Under the pieces are notes generated by a model that worked only from the letters and a program-made list of their open reading frames with translations, was not told the origin of the DNA and did no database searches. From the NCBI GenBank assembly GCA_017479935.1, contig JAFVBO010000020.1, positions 1 to 64,000 of the forward strand: a stretch of DNA of 64,000 nt, written 5' to 3'. Position numbers and translations under genes: made by a program. Numbering within the stretch: the first letter of the stretch is position 1; each line of letters opens with the position of its first letter. This document shows positions 52,452 through 60,431 of this stretch, piece by piece. This DNA comes from Lachnospiraceae bacterium. Its GTDB lineage: Bacteria; Bacillota; Clostridia; Lachnospirales; Lachnospiraceae.

Positions 52452-52479
52452 TTGACAGTTATCGAATTTGAACTATAAT
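52452..52479 (+). promoter_or_regulatory. Strong promoter of the signal peptidase-pilin unit
   Basis: A consensus TTGACA (52452-52457) and consensus TATAAT (52474-52479), 16-bp spacer. Both boxes are perfect, the best promoter in the window. A leader of about 115 bases follows. The gap 52268-52600 otherwise holds the two hairpins listed. Confidence 0.88.
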
Positions 52480-52600
52480 AGAAGTTGAATTGGGTGGTAG
52501 GGATCATTTTGTCTGAATGAAGGTGTTGCTCTACATTCATGTACAATATCTTTTAAAGATGGATGATAACCGCCTTTTAAGTCATTCAAAAGGGTAAAAG

Positions 52601-53233
52601 ATGAGTAGACAAAGCGTGGCTCTCCCGAGCGTGGGGAGCATTGAGGAAGAACTCAGACGCGTACGCTACCAGAAGAACTTCGGACAGGAATTGCGAAACA
52701 CCATTTTCCTGCTGGTCGTGGTAGCGGCAGCAGCCGTACTGGTTGCCGTTCTTCTCCTGCCAATTCTTCGTATTTATGGTAGTTCCATGAACGACACCCT
52801 GCAGGAAGGCGATATTGTCGTTTCTGTCAAGGGCGGACGTTTTCAAACAGGAGATATAATCGCGTTCTACTACAATAATAAGATTCTTGTGAAGAGGGTT
52901 ATCGGCGTATCCGGAGACTGGATCGACATAGATGAAAACGGAGAAGTCTACGTCAACCAGCGTCGGATCGATGAACCATATCTGATGGACAAGGCACTGG
53001 GAGACTGCAACATCGAGCTCCCTTACCAGGTCCCGGAATCCCGTATCTTCGTGATGGGGGATAACCGCAGCGTATCGGTTGACTCACGAAACACTGCCGT
53101 CGGCTGTGTGGCCGAAGAGCAGATCGTGGGAAAGATCGTCTACCGCGTGTGGCCCTTAGAGCAATTCGGAGTGATCGGAGAAGGACTGGATGTCGGCCAG
53201 ACTTTCTTCTCATTTGGGATATCGGAATCATAG
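52601..53233 (+). CDS. lepB: Signal peptidase I
   Basis: The 210-residue protease cuts signal peptides at the outer membrane face. It has one membrane segment (about 34-57), the catalytic Ser62 in YGSSMNDTL, Lys98 in KILVKRVIG, and FVMGDNRSVSVDSR. The dyad is intact, so it is not the inactive SipA type of some pilus loci. It precedes an LPXTG pilin under a very strong promoter, suggesting it is made for pilin export. ATG 52601 follows AAAGGG. Confidence 0.93.
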   Translation: MSRQSVALPSVGSIEEELRRVRYQKNFGQELRNTIFLLVVVAAAAVLVAVLLLPILRIYGSSMNDTLQEGDIVVSVKGGRFQTGDIIAFYYNNKILVKRVIGVSGDWIDIDENGEVYVNQRRIDEPYLMDKALGDCNIELPYQVPESRIFVMGDNRSVSVDSRNTAVGCVAEEQIVGKIVYRVWPLEQFGVIGEGLDVGQTFFSFGISES

Positions 53234-53359
53234 TAACTATTGGCAACTGCACGGCACAGCAAGCACCGCTAATCCGGTGCAGGCGCACAAGAAACTGTTC
53301 ACATTACCCCGGGTGTGGAATCTTCACGCAGGACATCAAACAAAGGAAAGGTGACTCAT

Positions 53360-53413
53360 ATGAAGAAATCAAAGTTCCCCTGCATTCGGGGAAAGCCTCT
53401 GAAGCCTGGATAG
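53360..53413 (+). CDS. Possible 17-residue small ORF
   Basis: ATG 53360 follows AAAGGAAAGG and reads MKKSKFPCIRGKPLKPG. It is basic, has no known relation, and may be chance or a leader peptide in the 638-base gap between lepB and the pilin gene. Confidence 0.25.
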   Translation: MKKSKFPCIRGKPLKPG

Positions 53414-53518
53414 ATACCTCTTTTAAGATCCTGGCTTAGAGGAAGAACGAAAGATGCAGTTTCAACAGTAGTACGAACTGTGCCTTTCGAAAAACAGTGT
53501 GAGAAGTTCCTGCTGTTT

Positions 53519-53544
53519 GCGTTTTGCATGTTTCACAAAACGCA
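53519..53544. repeat. 9-bp hairpin before the pilin leader
   Basis: TGCGTTTTG (53518-53526) pairs with CAAAACGCA (53536-53544). No T tract. The segment 53234-53359 also has a GCACCG/CGGTGC hairpin near 53266. Confidence 0.45.
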
Positions 53545-53591
53545 CCAGGTGGAAACCAATCAGACCGGATCCTTTATGAAAGGAGGTACAG

Positions 53592-53678
53592 ATGGCATTA
53601 CCGGAAAAGAATAACCAATCTTTCCCGGGAAAACTCTTTGCACGTCTTTATTCCAATAAAGGAAGCAGTACGGAATGA
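53592..53678 (+). CDS. Possible 28-residue small ORF with optimal ribosome site
   Basis: ATG 53592 sits 5 bases after AAAGGAGGT, a near-perfect ribosome site, and reads MALPEKNNQSFPGKLFARLY, ending in SSTE. It has no signal peptide and no family I know. The strength of the site, better than that of the pilin itself, argues that it is translated. It might be a leader peptide, or a remnant of a gene. It ends 193 bases before the pilin start. Confidence 0.4.
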   Translation: MALPEKNNQSFPGKLFARLYSNKGSSTE

Positions 53679-53871
53679 ATGCATGCTGAAGGGGACAACG
53701 TTCAGAACCGGGCAGAATGCTTGGCAATTAGTTAAACACTCTGCGAGCAACGCTAGGTGCTGCGAAAGATCAGGGGCTGAGTGTTGGAAGGAAAGGGAAA
53801 CATTCTCTTTGAATAGTTACTATGCAATGAGGATGGAAAAAGACAATATTAGAAAAGAAAGGACAATAAAC

Positions 53872-55539
53872 ATGAGAAACACATGGAAGAAGATGATGGC
53901 TTTAGTCATTGCTATGGTAATGGTACTGGGAACCATGAGCATGACTGCATTTGCAGATCCTGGTGATCCAATCACAGCAACTACAGGTACAATTACAGTA
54001 GAAAACGCTGCTAAAGGTGAAACTTATAAGCTCTATAAGATCTTTGGCGCAACGATCTCAAAAGTTGAAGGCGAAAATGGCGTAGCTGATGCTGTTGCGT
54101 ACACATTTAGTGGAGATCTTCCCTCTACGCTTTCTGGAGTATTTGAGAAGATCGGCGATACCGATTATGTTCAGAGGAAAGAAGGCGCAACAGATGATGC
54201 GATTATCGCTGCTGTAAAAGCTTACGCTGCAACTCTGGCTGAGCCTACTGGTAGCAATGTCACAACTGGCACAGGCGATCCCGTTGTATTCAGCGGCCTT
54301 GATTTCGGTTACTACTATGTAACATCTAGCCAGGGTGCTAACGTTACAATTGACTCTGCGAATCCCAATGCTACAATTTACGACAAGAACAGCAAGACTC
54401 CGGTACCTGAGAAGACAGTTGAAGAAGAATCCTATTCCATCGGTGACACTGTTAAGTATACTGCCACTTTCTCCACTCCTAACTTCCTGGGTAGTGGCGC
54501 AGATGCTAAGCAGGTTACAAAGATTAAGGTTGAGGATACTCTGCCGCCTTATCTTAGTAATGTGAAAATTACCAAAGTGAAGGTAGTTACTACTCAAGCA
54601 GTAGCTGATGATCCGGATACACCTGAAGATGAGACAGTTGCAGAAGTTGCTACTACACTTTCCGGCTATACCACCTTTGGCGATTCCAAGACCATCTTTA
54701 TTCCGTGGGCAACTTATACAGCTGACCCTGATGATCCTACTAATTCCGATAAGGGTACGTGGACCAGCTTGTATCCTAACAATGCACAGTTAGTGATCGA
54801 GTATGAAGGTACTTTGACAGACACCACGAACATCAACGCTGATGATACGAACGAAGTCACATTTACGCCTTATGTCGATTCGACAAACAATGGCGATGAC
54901 GACGATGACGACGACGACGATACTCCTTGGAGCGAGCCGTTCAGCGACGATGCAAAGATTCAGACATATGCTGCCGCTCTGAAGAAGGTTGATGGCTCTG
55001 CATCTGGCGCTGCTGGCCTTGCTGGTGCGAAGTTCAAGTTCAAAGGCCTGACAGTGAAAGAGACGGAATCAGGCGTAGTAGGTAACTATACCGTTGTTTC
55101 TTATGATCCAGAATCCACGACACTTGGGACCGAGATGGAAGTGGATGCCGACGGTATGCTGTACATCGTTGGTCTTGCTGATGGTGTTGAACTGACCGGT
55201 GAAGAAACTGTCGCTCCTACTGGCTATAACAAGCTTACTGGCGAGGTTACCCTTTCTCCCACGAAAATGGAAGAAGAAATCTTTAATACATCTGGTACCC
55301 GTTACTATGATGCGGCGGGAAACCTTGTTAAGGAAGAGGTGACAGGTGGTTCTACCAAGACTGTTACCAAGAACCTCTCCGACCTTGACGCTACTGCTGT
55401 GAAGGTAGTCAACAACAAGGGTACTGAGCTTCCGAGCACTGGTGGTATCGGTACTACGATCTTCTACGTGATTGGTGCCATCCTTGTTCTTGGTGCTGGC
55501 ATCCTGCTGGTAACCCGTCGCCGCATGAACGCAAACTAA
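53872..55539 (+). CDS. LPXTG-anchored fimbrial major subunit (isopeptide pilin type)
   Basis: The 555-residue precursor has a signal peptide (1-28, cut after TAFA), then Ig-like pilin domains. A motif like the pilin E box is EETVAPTGYNKL near residue 450. The sorting signal LPSTG is at 520-524, followed by a hydrophobic stretch and RRRMNAN. It also has an Asp run of nine residues near 344-352. ATG 53872 follows AAAGGA; an in-frame extension upstream has no leader character. Base use is more AT rich than the genes before 52 kb. No sortase is found in the window, so polymerisation or anchoring must use one elsewhere. Confidence 0.9.
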   Translation: MRNTWKKMMALVIAMVMVLGTMSMTAFADPGDPITATTGTITVENAAKGETYKLYKIFGATISKVEGENGVADAVAYTFSGDLPSTLSGVFEKIGDTDYVQRKEGATDDAIIAAVKAYAATLAEPTGSNVTTGTGDPVVFSGLDFGYYYVTSSQGANVTIDSANPNATIYDKNSKTPVPEKTVEEESYSIGDTVKYTATFSTPNFLGSGADAKQVTKIKVEDTLPPYLSNVKITKVKVVTTQAVADDPDTPEDETVAEVATTLSGYTTFGDSKTIFIPWATYTADPDDPTNSDKGTWTSLYPNNAQLVIEYEGTLTDTTNINADDTNEVTFTPYVDSTNNGDDDDDDDDDTPWSEPFSDDAKIQTYAAALKKVDGSASGAAGLAGAKFKFKGLTVKETESGVVGNYTVVSYDPESTTLGTEMEVDADGMLYIVGLADGVELTGEETVAPTGYNKLTGEVTLSPTKMEEEIFNTSGTRYYDAAGNLVKEEVTGGSTKTVTKNLSDLDATAVKVVNNKGTELPSTGGIGTTIFYVIGAILVLGAGILLVTRRRMNAN

Positions 55540-55580
55540 TAACAAAACCTGGTAAGAATAAAAGTTCTTCAAGGCTTTAA

Positions 55581-55608
55581 TTGATCAAGTGATTTGAACT
55601 TTGATCAA
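55581..55608. promoter_or_regulatory. Pair of TTGATCAA palindromes
   Basis: TTGATCAA at about 55580-55587 and again at about 55601-55608. They may form an operator or an AT-rich hairpin after the pilin stop. Confidence 0.3.
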
Positions 55609-55615
55609 CTGGGAT

Positions 55616-55646
55616 TCCCCGGGGCGGTATAGTCCCGGGGAGTTTT
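55616..55646 (+). terminator. Terminator after the pilin gene
   Basis: TCCCCGGG (55616-55623) pairs with CCCGGGGA (55634-55641), then GTTTT. It separates the pilin from the envelope cluster. Confidence 0.82.
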
Positions 55647-55732
55647 CATGTTTCTACTGTTTTACACGTCGTTACTCCCCTGTCATCAAGATTTCTCTAA
55701 GCCATACTTCACGGAAAGGATGTTAATATAAA

Positions 55733-57499
55733 ATGAAACGGAAAAGACTCTTGTGGCTGATACCAATACTGGTCGCCATCGTAGCTGTCATTCTTTGGCG
55801 CATGCCCCGAACCAATGAGAATCAGAAAATGTTTCAAGCCAAAGCCGATATTCTAAAAGCCCAGGTTGTTACAGATGCAACGATGGAGGAGATCGGAGAT
55901 GCGCCGGTGGAGTCTGTAGGCTATGTGGTCTTCTTTTCCGTTTCGGATGGTTTCACCCGCGCGAAGGTGTACAACGGAACAGGTGCTTCTCTGGAGGTTG
56001 CCTGGGATAAAGCCGTGAAGGGTGCTTTGCACGAGCTGAAGGCTAACTCCACAGAGCCGAAGTGGCTCCGTGTAGATGTGGTCAGCAAATCTTGGCCTAT
56101 CAATTCTCTGGAAATCTTGAACGAACTTGCCGACACTCCTTCCGGCTTTGACTATCACGGCCTGTCCTTCGATCCTGAGTTTAACACCGCTTTTCCTGAG
56201 ATCTGGATGAATGGAGCAGGTATTTACGATTATAAGGACGACCGGGTATCCGTGGAGCGAGTGAACCAGTGGCTTGTGGAAAATGACCGTGAGCCCCTGA
56301 AGATGTTGCCAGATAATATGGTGGAATTCGATTGTCTTGGCTGGTTCTGCGATGAGAATGACGAAATCTACGACCTCTGTAATGAAGGTGCTGACACGGG
56401 AAGGCGTATGGTTGAAGCCCTTGATGCTGACTACGCCAAGAACATAATCGATGCCGCATCATCCTTCCTGATGGATCAGGTAAAGGAGGATGGCAGCTTT
56501 ATTTACGGGATCCGTCCACAGTTTGATAAGGAGATTGATGACTATAACATACTGCGTCACAGCGGCACAATCTGGTCGCTCATCTGTCGGTACCGGATGT
56601 TCCCGGATGATGCGCTGAAGGAGAAGATTGACAGCACCATCGGTTACATGCTCGAACAGCTCCTTTATGATGAAGACGGTGCAGCATACCTGTTGGAAGC
56701 AAACGACAGTGAATTGAAACTCGGTGCCAATGGGATCGCTGTAGTTACACTCACAGAATACATGGATGTGTTTGAGAACGAGGATTACAGGGAGATCTGT
56801 GAAGCCCTTGGCGAGGGTATCCTCAAGCAACAGGGAGATGACGGCAGCTACTGGCATGTGCTTTTCACGGACTTTTCGCAATTAGAGGCTTTTCGCACCG
56901 TCTACTATGACGGCGAGTGCACCTTTGCACTAACCAGGCTCTACAGCCTGACTGGTGATCAGAAGTGGCTGGATGCGGCATGCCTCGCCATCGATCACTT
57001 TATAGAATATGACTACACACAGTATCGCGACCACTGGGTGGCGTACAGCCTCAATGAAGTCACGAAGTACGTAGATAAGCAGGAATACTACGATTTCGCC
57101 CTGGCAAACGCCACGAACAATTATAGCCGGATCCTGGGACGGTGGCGCACCTATCCCACGAACCTTGAACTGTTGATCTCCAGTTTTGAGACCTGGCAGC
57201 GTATGGTGGAAAAAGGGATCGATACAGGCGACTTCGAAGTCCAGGATCTGCTGGATGCGATTGCTGCCCGTGCAAACCGCCAGCTCAGCGGTTACTTTTA
57301 CCCTGAAACTGCAATGTTCATGCAGAATCCAGAAAGGATCCTTGGCTCCTTCATGATGCGGAATGACAAGTTCCGTGTGCGCATTGATGATGTGCAGCAC
57401 AATATAGGCGGATACTACCTATACTGGAAGAACTATGACGCTATGCTGGAGGCGGGGCTGGATCCGGGCAGGATGGATGTGTCAAAGGTGAACGATTGA
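55733..57499 (+). CDS. Membrane-anchored protein with probable alpha/alpha-toroid domain
   Basis: This 588-residue protein has an N-terminal membrane anchor (residues 5-22, LLWLIPILVAIVAVILW) and a region of about 200 residues of unknown fold. From about residue 240 to 560 come repeated helical hairpins with Trp/Tyr and Asp-rich turns (EDGSFIYGI, QGDDGSYWHVLF, YDGECTFALTRLY). That looks like the (alpha/alpha) barrel of glycosidases, lyases or epimerases. I cannot name the family. ATG 55733 follows GGAAAGGA. It is 1 base from the next gene and shares its operon, so a role in an envelope glycan is likely. Confidence 0.7.
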   Translation: MKRKRLLWLIPILVAIVAVILWRMPRTNENQKMFQAKADILKAQVVTDATMEEIGDAPVESVGYVVFFSVSDGFTRAKVYNGTGASLEVAWDKAVKGALHELKANSTEPKWLRVDVVSKSWPINSLEILNELADTPSGFDYHGLSFDPEFNTAFPEIWMNGAGIYDYKDDRVSVERVNQWLVENDREPLKMLPDNMVEFDCLGWFCDENDEIYDLCNEGADTGRRMVEALDADYAKNIIDAASSFLMDQVKEDGSFIYGIRPQFDKEIDDYNILRHSGTIWSLICRYRMFPDDALKEKIDSTIGYMLEQLLYDEDGAAYLLEANDSELKLGANGIAVVTLTEYMDVFENEDYREICEALGEGILKQQGDDGSYWHVLFTDFSQLEAFRTVYYDGECTFALTRLYSLTGDQKWLDAACLAIDHFIEYDYTQYRDHWVAYSLNEVTKYVDKQEYYDFALANATNNYSRILGRWRTYPTNLELLISSFETWQRMVEKGIDTGDFEVQDLLDAIAARANRQLSGYFYPETAMFMQNPERILGSFMMRNDKFRVRIDDVQHNIGGYYLYWKNYDAMLEAGLDPGRMDVSKVND

Positions 57500-57500
57500 T

Positions 57501-59441
57501 ATGAACCAAGGTAGCAAAAAGAAAAAAAATCTGCTCGGCGCGTTGTTCATCACGTTGCTGTTATATTTCATCTTCTCTATCTCTGGCAGGATATATACCT
57601 TTACAGACAATATTACAGTAGCGGTGGTGACCGGCGGGATGTATGGCGACAACAACATGTGCCAGTACCTGCATCCGTTATTCTGCCTGATCATCAAAGT
57701 CCTGAACCCGATCCTGCCCACAGCGGATGTGTTTGCCGTTCTTATGCATGCGGCGCTGCTCTTGGGCATCTTTGTCATGTCTTATATGACGATAGAGAAT
57801 TCGTTCCGGAAACCGATAAAGAAATGGGATATTGAGGACTATATCTTTTTCGCCGTGTTGCTCTGCGCCATCACATACTTTGTCCTTGGATTCAAACTCT
57901 TTGGTGTGAATTATACGGTGCAGTCTGCCGGGATCCTCGCGATGGGGCTGATCACCCTTTTCTACGCAAGATACCGTGGTAAGGGCCGGCGGTGGATCAT
58001 CGCAGGAACGCTCCTGGTATTTGCCGGATTCCTTGGGCGGATGGAAGCCTGCCTGCTGTTCCTGCCGTTTATTGCGCTGGAGCTTTTTATCGAGTTTGTC
58101 CGCCACAGGGGACGGATAAAAAGGGCAAAGGAAGGGCTGAGATACTTCCTTCCGATGTTTGTGGTCATCATCGGACTGCTCGGTTCTAAGGCGTTGTTCT
58201 TACAATTTGAGCCATACAAATCCGATGCCGCTTATAATGAGTACCGTACCGTCGCGGAAGATTATCCGATGGAAACCTACGGGGTTTCGTATAAGGATTT
58301 CAGCGAGATCGACCACAGTACCTATACCATGGTTCTTCACTGGATGCTGGCGGATACGGATCTGATCAATGAGGAATCCCTGAGGAAGATCGCGGAGGTT
58401 GGCAGCCGGAACGAGTTTCAGGCTACCGAACAGGGGATCAAAGGAACCTTCCGGGACATGAAATGGATGGCGACCACGCAGGATATCCATATTATGGTAC
58501 TGATTTTCCTGGCCGTAGTGCTGACCCTCTGGAGCCTGATCGCAGTCAGGAGCATATGGCTGAAGCTGGAAGCCCTTTTCAGCTTTGGCGGCGGTTTTAT
58601 CATACTGTTCTATTTCGCCTTCCGTGGCCGGGCACCTATCCGTGTGTGGCAGTGTACCCTGATTGCATGTCTTACGAACCTGGCTTTGATTATGATTAAA
58701 AACCGGATGGACAGGCGGGAGAGGGCAGCCCACAAAACCACTGTTGACCAGGGGAATGCGTGTGGCCAGGGGAATGCGTGTGAACAGGGGAATGCGTGTG
58801 AACAGGGGAATGCGTGTGAACAGGGGAGTGTGTGTGAACAGGGGGGTGTGGGTGACCAAGGGAGTGTGGGTAATCAGCGGGATGCGGGTGACGCGCAGGA
58901 GACGGTCTTACAGCAGAACGGTGAACAGAGAAAGGTTAGCACGCGCCCTGTCCCCATCTTCACGGTTGTATTCCAGCTCTTCTTATGTATCGTCTTGTAT
59001 TTCGGAGTAGGGCAGGTGCTTGCGCATTCAAGTATCCACGCGCCAACATCGCCTTTAACAGCCCGAATCGGCCAGGACGACAGTGGGTATGAGATGACGT
59101 TCGAAGATAATGCCCTTTACATCTGGCCGGGATGGTATTCCGCGATTCCGGACTATTTCTCTAAACAGGACAAGCTACCGACACAGCGGGTAATTGAGCA
59201 TAACATTGCTATAGGGGACTGGGTGTATGATCAGGTATATTTCAGGGAGTTTTTGAGTCGGATCGATGCGGAAAATCCGGCGCTGGCGCTTCTTGACAGG
59301 CCGAACACATACCTGGTAGAAGGTCAGGAGAAGATTTTCCTTGAATACATGCAGGAACACTACGGGAACGACATACAGCTTGAGTACTCCCATGAGATAC
59401 TTAACCGGAAGGTGTATAAGCTTGTAAGGGGTGAGAAATAA
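57501..59441 (+). CDS. Polytopic membrane protein (GT-C-like) with repeat insert
   Basis: The 646-residue protein has about nine hydrophobic segments in residues 10-410, one more near 490, and an extracellular-looking C-terminal tail of about 140 residues. The layout resembles membrane glycosyltransferases or polymerases, but I see no decisive motif. Residues 417-464 are eight six-residue repeats (QGNACE type) between two membrane regions. It starts 1 base after the previous stop, with AAAGGTGA upstream, and is followed directly by a GT2 gene. Confidence 0.65.
   Translation: MNQGSKKKKNLLGALFITLLLYFIFSISGRIYTFTDNITVAVVTGGMYGDNNMCQYLHPLFCLIIKVLNPILPTADVFAVLMHAALLLGIFVMSYMTIENSFRKPIKKWDIEDYIFFAVLLCAITYFVLGFKLFGVNYTVQSAGILAMGLITLFYARYRGKGRRWIIAGTLLVFAGFLGRMEACLLFLPFIALELFIEFVRHRGRIKRAKEGLRYFLPMFVVIIGLLGSKALFLQFEPYKSDAAYNEYRTVAEDYPMETYGVSYKDFSEIDHSTYTMVLHWMLADTDLINEESLRKIAEVGSRNEFQATEQGIKGTFRDMKWMATTQDIHIMVLIFLAVVLTLWSLIAVRSIWLKLEALFSFGGGFIILFYFAFRGRAPIRVWQCTLIACLTNLALIMIKNRMDRRERAAHKTTVDQGNACGQGNACEQGNACEQGNACEQGSVCEQGGVGDQGSVGNQRDAGDAQETVLQQNGEQRKVSTRPVPIFTVVFQLFLCIVLYFGVGQVLAHSSIHAPTSPLTARIGQDDSGYEMTFEDNALYIWPGWYSAIPDYFSKQDKLPTQRVIEHNIAIGDWVYDQVYFREFLSRIDAENPALALLDRPNTYLVEGQEKIFLEYMQEHYGNDIQLEYSHEILNRKVYKLVRGEK
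58749..58892 (+). repeat. Eight 18-bp in-frame tandem repeats
   Basis: Units start every 18 bases from 58749 with CAGGGG and continue AATGCGTGTGAA or a variant; the last three are degenerate. The period preserves the frame of the membrane protein. Confidence 0.93.
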
Positions 59442-60431
59442 ATGCTGAGAGAAAAACCAATACTCTATATCGTCATCCCCTGCTATAACGAGGAAGAAGT
59501 GCTTCCTGTGACTGCTCCGATGTTTAAAGCAAAGATTGAATCGCTCGTTGCTTCTGGGCTGATTGACGATGGGAGCCGGATCCTTTTCGTCAATGACGGC
59601 AGTAGGGATCGGACATGGGAAGTATTGACAGAGTTGTGTGCTTCAGATCCAGTGTTCACAGCTATAAAACTCTCCCGTAACCGTGGCCATCAGAACGCAC
59701 TTCTCGCCGGTCTCATGGAAGCAAAAGATCTGGCCGACATTACTATATCTATTGACTGTGACGGGCAGGATGATATTGATGCCATGGACGAGATGGTGAG
59801 AGCTTATAACGACGGATGTGAGATCGTCTATGGTGTGAGGAGTGACCGCTCGTCAGACAGCTTTTTCAAACGCTCCACAGCACAAGGCTACTATAAGATC
59901 CTGAATGCACTCGGCGGAGAAGTGATCTATAACCACGCGGATTATAGACTCGTGTCAAGCCGGGTATTGAACGAGCTGGCAAATTATAAAGAGGTGAATC
60001 TGTTCCTGCGCGGGATGTTTCCAATGATCGGATTTAAATCTACGTGTGTGGAATACAGTCGCCATGAGCGTCTGGCAGGGAAAAGCAAGTATCCGCTTTC
60101 CAAGATGCTCACACTGGCATTCGATGGGATAACATCTTTCTCTGTCAAGCCGATCCGGATTATTACCGGGCTGGGTGCTCTGACTGTTGTCCTGTCCTTG
60201 GTTCTTATCATCTACGCCCTGGTGTCCTGGGCTACTGGTCACGTTGTCCCCGGTTGGAGTAGTTCTTTCATCGGCACCACACTGATCGGCGGCATCCAGC
60301 TGATATCTCTTGGCGTGATCGGAGAATATGTCGGAAAGATCTATATGGAAACCAAAGGGAGACCGAGATACATTGTAGAAGAACGTACATGGAGTAATAC
60401 GGATGGCGGAGAGAGTGGAGAGAAAATGTGA
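59442..60431 (+). CDS. GtrB-like family 2 glycosyltransferase
   Basis: The 329-residue enzyme has the GT2 start LYIVIPCYNEEEVLP, a DGSRDRT motif, SIDCDGQDD with the metal-binding aspartates, and two C-terminal membrane segments (about 230-255 and 265-290). That is the GtrB/DPM1 pattern, which loads a sugar onto undecaprenyl phosphate. The neighbouring polytopic protein could use this lipid-linked sugar. ATG 59442 immediately follows the previous stop. It overlaps the next gene by 29 bases. Confidence 0.9.
   Translation: MLREKPILYIVIPCYNEEEVLPVTAPMFKAKIESLVASGLIDDGSRILFVNDGSRDRTWEVLTELCASDPVFTAIKLSRNRGHQNALLAGLMEAKDLADITISIDCDGQDDIDAMDEMVRAYNDGCEIVYGVRSDRSSDSFFKRSTAQGYYKILNALGGEVIYNHADYRLVSSRVLNELANYKEVNLFLRGMFPMIGFKSTCVEYSRHERLAGKSKYPLSKMLTLAFDGITSFSVKPIRIITGLGALTVVLSLVLIIYALVSWATGHVVPGWSSSFIGTTLIGGIQLISLGVIGEYVGKIYMETKGRPRYIVEERTWSNTDGGESGEKM

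Noticed and set aside
53524-53871. Longer start for the pilin
   Set aside because: The upstream in-frame segment is not a leader sequence; a proper signal peptide begins at ATG 53872 behind AAAGGA.
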